Made by a program: the position numbers and the translations under genes. The notes under the pieces are model-generated. The model worked only from the letters and a program-made list of their open reading frames with translations, had not been told where the DNA came from and did no database searches. This document shows, in pieces, positions 46,560 through 54,972 of a stretch of 64,000 bases of DNA. This stretch comes from an uncultured Alteromonadaceae bacterium (lineage in GTDB: Bacteria; Pseudomonadota; Gammaproteobacteria; Enterobacterales; Alteromonadaceae): assembly GCA_947494925.1 (NCBI GenBank), contig CANLWS010000006.1, positions 62,001 to 126,000 of the forward strand, read 5' to 3'. How positions within the stretch are numbered: position 1 is the stretch's first letter; each line of letters starts with the position of its first letter.

Positions 46560-47489
46560 TTGGTTACTCATAATATCGAACACTTACCTATCAGAAATCT
46601 CGAATCTGCTGTTATCTTGATCGTTGATGACCAGCCAATCAATCTCGACATATTGGGAAGTCATTTACAGGATAAGTACAAGATATTTAAAGTTAACTCC
46701 GGTCAGCTGGCATTAGAATTTTGCCATAAACATATGCCAGATCTCATTATCATGGACGTACAGATGCCTGATATGGATGGTTTAACAGCCTGTAAAATAA
46801 TTAAATCTTCAAGTGAATTAAAATCAATCCCTGTGCTTTTTGCTACATCTCTTTCATCAGGGAGCGACCAGACAGCTTGTTGGGAAGCAGGCGCCAGCGA
46901 TTTTATTGTTAAACCCATTACCCCTGAAACATTGATTAATCGTGTCAAAGCACATTTAAGTTTTAAATTTCAGACTGATCTGTTGAAAGAACTCGCTTTT
47001 CTTGATGGGTTAACTGGCCTTTATAACAGACGCTTTTTTGATGACTATATTCATCAGCAGGTGGGACTAGCGAATAGGAATCAAAAATCGTTATCTATTT
47101 TACTTCTCGATTTGGATTTCTTTAAAGGCTATAACGATCACTATGGGCACCTTAAAGGAGATGATTGTTTAAAAGTAATTGCAAAAGCGGTGCGCAAAAC
47201 AATCAAGCGTCCAACGGATTTAGTGGCAAGATTTGGAGGAGAAGAATTCATTTGCGTTCTGCCTGGAGCGAACTTGAAAGGGGCAAAACTGGTGGCTGAC
47301 AAAATACTAAAAGCAGTTAATGAGCTCAAATTGTCACACCCAAATTCACCTCACAAAATTTGTACATTAAGTATTGGGATAAGCATGATGGGTGGTGAAT
47401 GTGAAACCGCGTGTGAATTAATAGAATCTGCTGACAAACATCTTTATACCGCGAAGCAAAAAGGGAGAAATTGTGTGGTATTCGAATAA
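46560..47489 (+). CDS. Response-regulator diguanylate cyclase (REC-GGDEF)
   Basis: Makes cyclic di-GMP from two GTP under phosphorelay control; PleD/WspR-like. 309 residues from TTG (AAAGG seven bases upstream). The receiver domain has Asp66 (LIIMDVQMP) and Lys118 (FIVKPI). The GGDEF domain begins at LDGLTGLYNRRFFD and has active-site GGEEF at 226-230. The inhibitory I-site RxxD is present (Arg217-Asp220, five residues before GGEEF), so product inhibition is expected. No cognate kinase adjoins it. Confidence 0.93.
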   Translation: MVTHNIEHLPIRNLESAVILIVDDQPINLDILGSHLQDKYKIFKVNSGQLALEFCHKHMPDLIIMDVQMPDMDGLTACKIIKSSSELKSIPVLFATSLSSGSDQTACWEAGASDFIVKPITPETLINRVKAHLSFKFQTDLLKELAFLDGLTGLYNRRFFDDYIHQQVGLANRNQKSLSILLLDLDFFKGYNDHYGHLKGDDCLKVIAKAVRKTIKRPTDLVARFGGEEFICVLPGANLKGAKLVADKILKAVNELKLSHPNSPHKICTLSIGISMMGGECETACELIESADKHLYTAKQKGRNCVVFE

Positions 47490-47540
47490 TAAAAGACTAG
47501 GTTTTAATACTGATAACTAAACCAATATCTGTCTGAGTAT

Positions 47541-47924
47541 TTAGGCTGTTGTGGGTTTATATGTTTCAAGTTTGGCAAGTAAGCGTCGAGTAGAGTAGGG
47601 TTTAGCAATATAACCAGTTGCACCGGCACGTTTAGACTCGAGAACAAGGGTCTTATCAGTATTTCCGGTGATTAGGTAAAATGGAGTATGCTTATTGACC
47701 GTCCTAAACGAGTTTAGCAGGGCTAATCCATTCATCCCCGGCATTTCCCAGTCTGATAGAACCAGATGAAGCTCAAAATCACGAGGTTGCATAAAAAAGT
47801 CGAATGCGTCGTAAGCGTTGTCAAAGGCATGAACAATTGCACTTTCTAGATTTTTAACCACCTGAGACAGCATGTCTAGTTCGACACGGTTGTCATCGAC
47901 AATAACCACATGAAAAGCAGCCAT
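47541..47924 (-). CDS. Stand-alone receiver (CheY-like) protein
   Basis: 127 residues, a single REC domain. Acidic pocket VIVDDNRVE, phosphorylatable Asp58 (LVLSDWEMPGMNG), Thr86 (LITGNT) and Lys108 (GYIAKPYS). No output domain, so it would act by protein-protein contact or as a phosphate relay. It is convergent with the diguanylate cyclase gene; partnership is possible but not shown. Not cheY by context, as no chemotaxis genes are nearby. Confidence 0.88.
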   Translation of the reverse strand: MAAFHVVIVDDNRVELDMLSQVVKNLESAIVHAFDNAYDAFDFFMQPRDFELHLVLSDWEMPGMNGLALLNSFRTVNKHTPFYLITGNTDKTLVLESKRAGATGYIAKPYSTRRLLAKLETYKPTTA

Positions 47925-48089
47925 ATTTCCGTCCTAATTCATACAAAACGATGCAAGTATAATTAGGCTAATAACAATTTCATTAAAAATACGGTTAAAA
48001 TAGACCAAAGTATAATAAGAATTGGGGTTAGGCTATTGTCATTGAAGGATTTTTATAACCAAACCGACTTTGCATTAACTTTGTTTAAA

Positions 48090-48302
48090 TTATTGGATTT
48101 TGCCTGACATGGTAGCAAGGTTAAAGTGCCTCTTTATCAAAGGCTGCATCAAATTAAGCGGCATGCCTTCTGCCATCTCAATGTCATTTGCCTGAATATA
48201 AAGGATTGTGTCTTCTATGACCATATAGGCTTCTTGCTGGTTTAGACCTTCGGTAACAAAACGCTTTTTTCCGTGTTTTCTAAGTAGTTGCTCTACATTC
48301 AT
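48090..48302 (-). CDS. Small hypothetical protein
   Basis: 70 residues, soluble, predicted all-helical (NVEQLLRKHGKKRFVTEGLNQQEAYMVIEDTI). An ACGGAGA ribosome site lies nine bases before the ATG, supporting translation. No family recognised. Flanked by gaps of about 165 and 230 bases. Confidence 0.6.
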   Translation of the reverse strand: MNVEQLLRKHGKKRFVTEGLNQQEAYMVIEDTILYIQANDIEMAEGMPLNLMQPLIKRHFNLATMSGKIQ

Positions 48303-48533
48303 TATGCGTTCTCCGTGTAGGAAGTCTGGAATAATTGTATGAGAAATAAATTACCCTGAAAAGATTAAAGAGTTATTAAAAGTTCACCCTTAATATCTGT
48401 TAATTTTTGACTTTTGGTAATGGACTGTTTTACAAGGTAATTCCTATTTTTCGTGATCTGGCTATTAAAACTGAGCAATGTTCAGGCATTGGCTGAAATC
48501 AAAATTAATTCTTTTTCCGACGGGCATTTGTGA

Positions 48534-49073
48534 GTGAATTGTTTAGAAACAGAAAGGTTATGGTTAAGACACTGGAAGCAATCTGATTTAATCCCGTTTC
48601 GCGCCATGAATCAGTCTAAACGGGTGATGAAGTATTTCCCCAATACACTTGATAATAATCAAAGCGATATGCTTGCCAGTAGGATCCAAAAACACTTAAC
48701 TCAACATAATTGGGGATTGTGGGCATTGGAACTTAAAGAAACGAAAGAATTTATTGGGTTTACAGGATTGCAGACCGTCTCTGCCTCACTGAGTTTTCAA
48801 CCTGCTACAGAAATTGGTTGGCGCCTTGATAGTCGCTTTTGGCTTCGAGGCTACGCAACGGAAGCAGCTCTGTTAGTTGTCAGGTACGCTGAAAAACAAT
48901 TAAATATGCAGGAGTTAATATCATTTACTGCTAAAGTCAATTTGCCTTCGGTAGGGGTGATGCGAAAAATTGGTATGTCTAATACCAACAATAACTTTAT
49001 GCATCCAAATGTACCTGAAGGACATCCGCTGCAAGAACACGTGCTTTATCGGTTATTGCTTGCTAAAAGTTAA
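48534..49073 (+). CDS. GNAT-family N-acetyltransferase (RimJ/RimL-like)
   Basis: 179 residues from GTG. The RimJ/RimL-type start [19 protein letters not shown], central [20 protein letters not shown] (acetyl-CoA binding motif A, RGYATE) and [13 protein letters not shown] (motif B) are all present. These enzymes acetylate protein N-termini, polyamines or small amines; the substrate cannot be predicted. The next gene starts 23 bases later on the same strand. Confidence 0.85.
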   Translation: MNCLETERLWLRHWKQSDLIPFRAMNQSKRVMKYFPNTLDNNQSDMLASRIQKHLTQHNWGLWALELKETKEFIGFTGLQTVSASLSFQPATEIGWRLDSRFWLRGYATEAALLVVRYAEKQLNMQELISFTAKVNLPSVGVMRKIGMSNTNNNFMHPNVPEGHPLQEHVLYRLLLAKS

Positions 49074-49096
49074 CAGGATCAGGAAAGGATTTTAAT

Positions 49097-50749
49097 GTGA
49101 AGCTACTCAAATTTCTGCATGTCTACTGTTTGTTTTGTTTATCATTGGCGTTTTCTGTTTCAGCAGAAGAAAGCGATGATTTGCAATCATTTGAGAACTT
49201 CTTTAGTACCTGGCGTAGTTTCGAATCACCACCGGTGCTCAATGGTGCACCTGATTACACTCAGGCTACATTTGATACACGTTATTTGACATTTCAGAAA
49301 TTAAAGTCCCGATTGTTTAGCTATAAAACAAAAGAGTGGACGACAGAAGAACAGATAGATTGGCATATCGTCCGCGCAGAAATGAATGGGTTTGATTTTA
49401 ATTATCGAATATTAAAACCATGGCAACGGGATCCAGCATTTTACAAATCTGTTTGGACTTACAAAAGCGATGTGCCAGCGCATGAAGGACCCACACATCA
49501 TAGTGTGATTGAACTATGGTCATATCAATTCCCCTTAAACCAAACAGATCAAGCCAGACTTGTTGAAGAGTTAACTGTCATTCCAGCAATGAACGAGCAG
49601 GCTAAGACTAATCTGACAGGTAACGCGAGAGAACTGTGGATTGCGGGTATTCGCGATATTCAAGAACAAGTAATGGTTCTGCAGGATACGCAAAAGAAAA
49701 CTGAGAGTTACAGTGCAGCTGAGTTAAAAAAAGCGTTAACACAAGCCATCAGTTCTACTCAATCGTTTGTGAGTTGGTTAGAAGCGCAATCCGACCTAAA
49801 AACGGGTCCCTCCGGAATAGGAAAGGACAACTACACCTGGTATCAACAGAATGTTCACCTTGTGCCAATGAGTTGGGAAGATGAAGTTCGGTTATTGCAG
49901 CGAGAGCTGGACAGAGCCTGGTCTTCTTTAAAGTTGGAAGAGCACAGGAACAGAAATTTACCAAAGTTAGTAGCTGTCAAAAACCAGGAAGAATACCAGT
50001 CCCTCGCAACACGCTCTGCCAAAAAATTCTTAGCTTTTCTTGATGAAAATGAAATTGTGACCGTACCGGACTATTTCGAACCAGCTTTGAAGCCACATCT
50101 GGGTAAGTATGTTCCAGAAGACAAACGTCACTTTTTTTATATTGGCTCGCACTTTGACCCAACGCCACTATACTCGCATTTTTATCATTGGTTTGAATTG
50201 GCTAGAATGGAAAAGTCACCTAACTCTCGTCTGATAAGAAGAGAACCTCTATTATACAATATTTTTGACAGCCGGAATGAAGGTACAGCTACTGCTGTTG
50301 AGGAAATTTTCATGCATGCGGGCCTTTACGACGATAATCCCAGAGTCAGGGAAATAGTCTGGATTATGCTTGCTCAGCGAGCTGCCAGAGGATTAGGGTC
50401 GCTTTACGCCCACGCGAACATAATGACGATGGAGGAGGCAGGCAAAATCCATATGAACTGGACACCGAGGGGCTGGATGAAAACGGAACCTGACTTATTG
50501 ATATTTGAGCAACATTTGTATCTTAGACAACCGGGTTATGGTACCAGTTATGTTACGGGAAAATATTTACTGGATAAGGCGCTGTCAGTCTATGCAAAAA
50601 ACCAGGAAGAGCAGGGCAATGACTTTAAGCTAAAAGAGTTTCTTGACGAATTAAATCGTATTGGCAGTATTCCAATTTCTTTAGGCCATTGGCAATTAAC
50701 CAATGACAAGACTGATATTGATAAACTATTCAGTGGTCAACACCACTGA
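49097..50749 (+). CDS. Periplasmic DUF885-like protein
   Basis: 550 residues from GTG with a signal peptide ([22 protein letters not shown], cleavage before EESDD). The helical body ends with [17 protein letters not shown] (Arg393-Gly396) and [22 protein letters not shown]. These match the position of the EGWALYAE and following elements of DUF885 (M32/M2-like) proteins. The usual HExPGHH zinc motif before it was not found, so it may be a non-catalytic or divergent member. AGGAAAGGA precedes the start. It probably follows the GNAT gene in one transcript. Confidence 0.7.
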   Translation: MKLLKFLHVYCLFCLSLAFSVSAEESDDLQSFENFFSTWRSFESPPVLNGAPDYTQATFDTRYLTFQKLKSRLFSYKTKEWTTEEQIDWHIVRAEMNGFDFNYRILKPWQRDPAFYKSVWTYKSDVPAHEGPTHHSVIELWSYQFPLNQTDQARLVEELTVIPAMNEQAKTNLTGNARELWIAGIRDIQEQVMVLQDTQKKTESYSAAELKKALTQAISSTQSFVSWLEAQSDLKTGPSGIGKDNYTWYQQNVHLVPMSWEDEVRLLQRELDRAWSSLKLEEHRNRNLPKLVAVKNQEEYQSLATRSAKKFLAFLDENEIVTVPDYFEPALKPHLGKYVPEDKRHFFYIGSHFDPTPLYSHFYHWFELARMEKSPNSRLIRREPLLYNIFDSRNEGTATAVEEIFMHAGLYDDNPRVREIVWIMLAQRAARGLGSLYAHANIMTMEEAGKIHMNWTPRGWMKTEPDLLIFEQHLYLRQPGYGTSYVTGKYLLDKALSVYAKNQEEQGNDFKLKEFLDELNRIGSIPISLGHWQLTNDKTDIDKLFSGQHH

Positions 50750-50759
50750 ACGTTAACCT

Positions 50760-51971
50760 TTAGTTTTTCAATTGCTGATACCAGTCATCAATAATTGCTC
50801 TTTCTTGTTCAGACATCTTGGTTTTATTCAGAAAAGGCATATCTTTTGTGACAACAGTACGCTGGTATATCAAATTTGCCTTGGCTTCTATTTGCGCCCA
50901 ATCATCCAGAACAAGTCCAAGCGGTGCAATGGTGAACATGGCATCGGTGGGGCTATCAGAATGACAATTAGCACAATGTTTAGTAACAATGGCTGTCACC
51001 GTTTCTTTTGAAATCAAACTTACGGTTTGAGTTTCAGAAGCTGCTCGCACAATATCACTACTTTGTTTTTCAGAAGGCCAACTTACCCAGAGCGAAATTG
51101 CTAACATACCCATAGCGCCTGTGACTAAAATAGACGGGCGAGATTGACCTGAGTGCTTAACGTTAAAATAATGTCTGATCCAGGCGGACACAATACAAAT
51201 GGCAATCAGTACCAGCCAGTTTTGAGGGTGCTGATAGGTCATAGGATAATGATTACTGATCATCACAAACAGCAGCGGCAACGTCAGATAATTATTGTGA
51301 ACCGAACGAAGCTTCGCTGCTTGTCCCCATTCAGGGTTGATATCTTGTTTGTTCGTTACTGCCTCAACCATTAAACGTTGAGCCGGAATAATTTTCAAAA
51401 ATACGTTACCGGCCATTATGGTGCCTATGAGTGCACCGACATGAATGTAAGCTCCTCGCCCGCTAAACCATTCGGTTGTCAGCCAACTTGCTACGCTGAG
51501 CAAAATAAGAAGCAGTAGGGCAAATAGGACAGGGTAGTTGGCTAATCGACTTCGGCAGGCAAACTCGTACAAGATAAAACCAGCTAAAATTACTCCGATA
51601 CCCATTCCAATAGCCTGTAAAGGTTCAAGTTGTTTAACGGATGGGTCAATTAAATATGCAGATGCTCCAAAATAGTAGACCAGGACCAACAAAAGCATCC
51701 CGCTTATCCAGGTTGTATATGCTTCCCACTTAAACCAGTGTAGTGTTTCCGGGATTTTTTCTGGTCCATACTGGTATTTGGCGACTTCGTAGAAGCCTCC
51801 ACCATGAACAGCCCACAGATCACCTTTAATTCCCTTGTCTTTTTTCCATTTAGGGGGTTCTCTGAGACTATTGTCTAGCCAGATAAAATAGAATGATGCG
51901 CCTATCCAGGCTACGCCAGCAATAACATGAAACCATCTAATAAATAATGAGAGCCAATCAAACCAAGGCAT
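50760..51971 (-). CDS. puuD: Membrane urate oxidase with cytochrome c domain
   Basis: Oxidises urate to 5-hydroxyisourate, passing electrons to the respiratory chain rather than to oxygen directly (PuuD/DUF989 type). 403 residues with about eight membrane helices beginning WFDWLSLFIRWFHVIAGVAWIGASF. The C-terminal periplasmic cytochrome c has CANCH at 333-337 and the probable axial Met378 (KDMPFL). It is the last gene of the minus-strand purine operon and overlaps guaD by 14 bases. Family role known from Agrobacterium-type PuuD; assignment here is by domain composition and context. Confidence 0.9.
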   Translation of the reverse strand: MPWFDWLSLFIRWFHVIAGVAWIGASFYFIWLDNSLREPPKWKKDKGIKGDLWAVHGGGFYEVAKYQYGPEKIPETLHWFKWEAYTTWISGMLLLVLVYYFGASAYLIDPSVKQLEPLQAIGMGIGVILAGFILYEFACRSRLANYPVLFALLLLILLSVASWLTTEWFSGRGAYIHVGALIGTIMAGNVFLKIIPAQRLMVEAVTNKQDINPEWGQAAKLRSVHNNYLTLPLLFVMISNHYPMTYQHPQNWLVLIAICIVSAWIRHYFNVKHSGQSRPSILVTGAMGMLAISLWVSWPSEKQSSDIVRAASETQTVSLISKETVTAIVTKHCANCHSDSPTDAMFTIAPLGLVLDDWAQIEAKANLIYQRTVVTKDMPFLNKTKMSEQERAIIDDWYQQLKN

Positions 51972-53274
51972 TGTGGGATTCTTCCTTAATAAAAACGGGT
52001 TTACCAGCTATCCAGGTACTCCAGATTGCTCTGTCATCCCCTAACATACTCAACGCAAATAACGTGCTTGAAATATCACTCTCCTTGGGATCAATACGCA
52101 AACGCATTAATTGATCAAATTGCGGATCGACTACTATAAAATCAGCATCTGTATCGGGATTCAAATTACCTATAGAGCCTTCAAGCCCCAGTGAAGCAGC
52201 CGAACCTTGTGTCATAAGATAGAGACCCTGAAAGGGGCACAGGGGACTTTTTTGTAATTGACAAACTTTATAGGCCTCTCCCATGGTTTTCAACATGTTA
52301 AAGCTGGTTCCTGCACCCACGTCACTGGCCAAGCTAACATGTACACCGTATTGCCGGGCCGTATCAAAATCAAAAAGGCCGCTTCCAAGAAATAAATTTG
52401 AGGTGGGACAAAACGCAATAGTGGAACCGGATTCTCGAATTCTTTCCCATTCTGATTGTTCAAGATGCAGACAGTGGCCAAATACAGCTCCAGGCCTTAC
52501 CATATGAAAATGATCATAGACGTCAAGATAGTGCTTAAAACCAGGGTAAAGCGATTTGACCCATTCAATTTCATGGGTGTTTTCAGATAAATGAGTCTGT
52601 ATAAACACGTCAGGATACTGCTGAGCCAATTCACCAAGTGCCGCCATTTGCGCGCTTGAACTTGTTGGCGCAAATCGTGGGGTTAACGCATAGTGCAATC
52701 TGTCTTTACCATCCCATTGTTCAATAAGCTCTGCACTGTCTCTTTGAGAGCTCTCCGGTGTGTCCTGCAGTTCTTCCGGGCAATTTCTATCCATACAAAC
52801 TTTACCCGCTATCATTAACATATTGTATTTCTGAGCCCGTTCAAATAGTGCGTTGGTCGCAACTTTATGAACAGTGGAATAGACCATGGCAGAGGTCGTT
52901 CCATTTTTTAGTAGTTGTTGAATAAACACCTCTGCCATAGCGTAAGCGTAGTCATAACTTTTGAATTTTTTTTCAGTAGGAAAGGTATAATTCTCGAGCC
53001 ATTGCAACAGCTGCTCTCCATAGCTGGCAATCATTTCGGTTTGAGGGAAATGCAAGTGACTATCTATCAAACCGGGTAAAATGAGTTTTCCGCTAAAGTC
53101 GTGAAATTCAGCGTCAGAGTATTCGCTGAGACGAGTTTTGGCTTCAGCAACTTCCACAATTCTCCCGTTACGCGTAACCAAGATGCCGTCTTCAATATAG
53201 TTAAAATCTTTACCTGGGGAATATGTGACGTTAGGGAAGTGCAATATGCTTCCACGAATAACTTTGGTGAGCAT
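51958..53274 (-). CDS. guaD: Guanine deaminase
   Basis: Converts guanine to xanthine and ammonia, feeding xanthine dehydrogenase. 438-residue amidohydrolase. The zinc ligands are His73 and His75 (LIDSHLHFPQTE), then QTHLSENTHEI, GHCLHL and LASDVGAGTSFNML. The ATG at 53274 is preferred (AAGGAAC upstream), giving MLTKVIRGSILHFP; the frame extends 28 residues further but into uraH. Length fits bacterial GuaD. Confidence 0.94.
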   Translation of the reverse strand: MLTKVIRGSILHFPNVTYSPGKDFNYIEDGILVTRNGRIVEVAEAKTRLSEYSDAEFHDFSGKLILPGLIDSHLHFPQTEMIASYGEQLLQWLENYTFPTEKKFKSYDYAYAMAEVFIQQLLKNGTTSAMVYSTVHKVATNALFERAQKYNMLMIAGKVCMDRNCPEELQDTPESSQRDSAELIEQWDGKDRLHYALTPRFAPTSSSAQMAALGELAQQYPDVFIQTHLSENTHEIEWVKSLYPGFKHYLDVYDHFHMVRPGAVFGHCLHLEQSEWERIRESGSTIAFCPTSNLFLGSGLFDFDTARQYGVHVSLASDVGAGTSFNMLKTMGEAYKVCQLQKSPLCPFQGLYLMTQGSAASLGLEGSIGNLNPDTDADFIVVDPQFDQLMRLRIDPKESDISSTLFALSMLGDDRAIWSTWIAGKPVFIKEESHNALV

Positions 53275-53284
53275 TAAATGTTCC

Positions 53285-53608
53285 TTAACTGCCACGGTAA
53301 CTGCTATATCCATAAGGCGATATAAGCAGAGGAATATGATAGTGCCCACCGTTTTCACTCATCACAAAACTTACATCTACATGCGGGTAAAACGGCTCTC
53401 CATGATGCTCGGAAAGATATTTACCTGTATGGAAGCGCAAACAATATTTACCAGCAGCAAAAACGGTATCTTGCCATTGATTACATCGTCCATCCTGATC
53501 TGTAATTGCCTGAACAGTGTTTCCTTTCGGATCTGTCAGAGTAATTTTCATTGCATCGGCTGGTTTGCCTTTTGCCGTATCAAGCACATGGCTGGAAAGA
53601 CTGTTCAA
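53285..53608 (-). CDS. uraH: 5-hydroxyisourate hydrolase
   Basis: Transthyretin-like enzyme hydrolysing 5-hydroxyisourate to OHCU. The 107-residue product begins LSSHVLDTAKGKPA, contains PHVDVSFV and HYHIPLLISPYGYSSYRGS, and ends with the signature tetrapeptide YRGS. Active His and Arg residues are present. Start is TTG with GAGG eight bases upstream. It lies between uraD and guaD with gaps of three and ten bases. No signal peptide, so it is cytoplasmic. Confidence 0.95.
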   Translation of the reverse strand: MNSLSSHVLDTAKGKPADAMKITLTDPKGNTVQAITDQDGRCNQWQDTVFAAGKYCLRFHTGKYLSEHHGEPFYPHVDVSFVMSENGGHYHIPLLISPYGYSSYRGS

Positions 53609-53611
53609 AGT

Positions 53612-54130
53612 TTATTGCCTCGTTGACTGTGTTAGTTGTTTCGTAAGTCTCAATTCAGTGATCTTAAATTGCTGCTGCGCAGCGATGTTAAGTTCTTCTT
53701 CGCGAGAATTATTAATACGCATTGTCAATGCTTTCAGCATATGTTCAGCGCTGAGGCCTGAAGCACATATAATAAATATGAAACCATTGTTGTCCCGGTA
53801 GCGATGGTTAAGGTCCTGAAGGGCGACCAAGGTTTCCTGGCTCGCTGCTGAAGTGCCGCTTTGTTCACTGCCAGCTGTCTCCAGCGTAGATTGGTATTTT
53901 TTACGTAAGCTATTAAGATCACCAATCATGGGGTGAGCATCAAAGGCTTCGAGATAATCTGGTTCACGCATTTCAGACCAAGCACTTGTCGCTCTATCAA
54001 ACAACATATTTTGATCATTGAAAGGTCTGGCAGCTACCATTTTATTAACCCAGCGAGAGGCTGCACAGGCTTGGGAAAACCAATCTTTCGCATCAGTTTC
54101 ATTTAGGGTGTTAAGCTCAGTTAATGTCAT
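53612..54130 (-). CDS. uraD: OHCU decarboxylase
   Basis: Stereospecific decarboxylation of 2-oxo-4-hydroxy-4-carboxy-5-ureidoimidazoline to S-allantoin. 172 residues, all-helical, with the active-site histidine in FDAHPMIGD (His66) and a late conserved block YRDNNGFIFIICASGLSAEHML. The ATG at 54130 overlaps the xdhC stop in the form ATGA. A longer frame to 54163 would enter xdhC. Confidence 0.94.
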   Translation of the reverse strand: MTLTELNTLNETDAKDWFSQACAASRWVNKMVAARPFNDQNMLFDRATSAWSEMREPDYLEAFDAHPMIGDLNSLRKKYQSTLETAGSEQSGTSAASQETLVALQDLNHRYRDNNGFIFIICASGLSAEHMLKALTMRINNSREEELNIAAQQQFKITELRLTKQLTQSTRQ

Positions 54131-54972
54131 TGCAACTCCAGCAGTTGTTTGGTTGCAACCCATTGTCGTTTCTTATCCGACGATTTTTCACCCTTGGTGT
54201 TTTCATTTAACATTTGGATAATTTGTGCTGCAATAGATACCGCAACTTCAACAGGACGCTTTCCCGGTATAGTGTCCATTCCTATTGGACAAATTAAACG
54301 TTCTATTTGCTCCGGGGAATACTCACGGTGTTTTAAACGTTCTCTAAAACGTCGGGCCTTGGTGTCTGATCCAATCATGCCTAAGTAAGTCACCTGTTCG
54401 TTATTCATCGCGGCTTTGACTAAATCAAAATCCAATTGATGATTGTGGGTTAAAACGATAACCCAGGTTGGGACTTCAATGTTTTTGAATATTTCACAAG
54501 GATCGTCACTCACTTTGATAGCGACATTGTCAGATAATTGAGCTGATTCAAACATATCTGCCCGTTGGTCTATCCAGGTTATCTGCAATGGCAACTTTTC
54601 CAGTATTGGGACAAGCGCTTTAGCTACATGCCCGGCACCGAAAATTGTTAATTTCTGACCATGATTGATAAACACTTCAAACAAAACAATAGTGGCACCA
54701 CCGCAACACTGACCCAATTTACTCGACAATGGATAATGTTCGACGTTTTGTCCTTCAATGCCTGAGGCAAGGAATTCTCTGGCGCGCCGGGTAACTTCCC
54801 ATTCCAAATGTCCACCTCCCACCGTGTCGTGGATCATGTCATCAGTAATGATCATTTTTGTACCTGCTGCTCTGGGTGTTGAGCCAGCGGTATCAAGCAG
54901 AGTGACAAGGACATAATTTTTGCCACTTGCCTGACAATGTTGAATTGCATCGAACCAGGAATGGGTTGTCAT
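54127..54972 (-). CDS. xdhC: Xanthine dehydrogenase accessory protein XdhC
   Basis: Chaperone that sulfurates and inserts the molybdenum cofactor into XdhB. 281 residues: an N-terminal XdhC/CoxI domain (VTLLDTAGSTPRAAGTKM, GGGHLEWEV, GQCCGG) and a C-terminal Rossmann domain (IFGAGHVAKALVPIL, then TYLGMIGSDTKARRF). The start overlaps the xdhB stop by four bases. Position after xdhAB is the standard operon order. Confidence 0.94.
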   Translation of the reverse strand: MTTHSWFDAIQHCQASGKNYVLVTLLDTAGSTPRAAGTKMIITDDMIHDTVGGGHLEWEVTRRAREFLASGIEGQNVEHYPLSSKLGQCCGGATIVLFEVFINHGQKLTIFGAGHVAKALVPILEKLPLQITWIDQRADMFESAQLSDNVAIKVSDDPCEIFKNIEVPTWVIVLTHNHQLDFDLVKAAMNNEQVTYLGMIGSDTKARRFRERLKHREYSPEQIERLICPIGMDTIPGKRPVEVAVSIAAQIIQMLNENTKGEKSSDKKRQWVATKQLLELQ

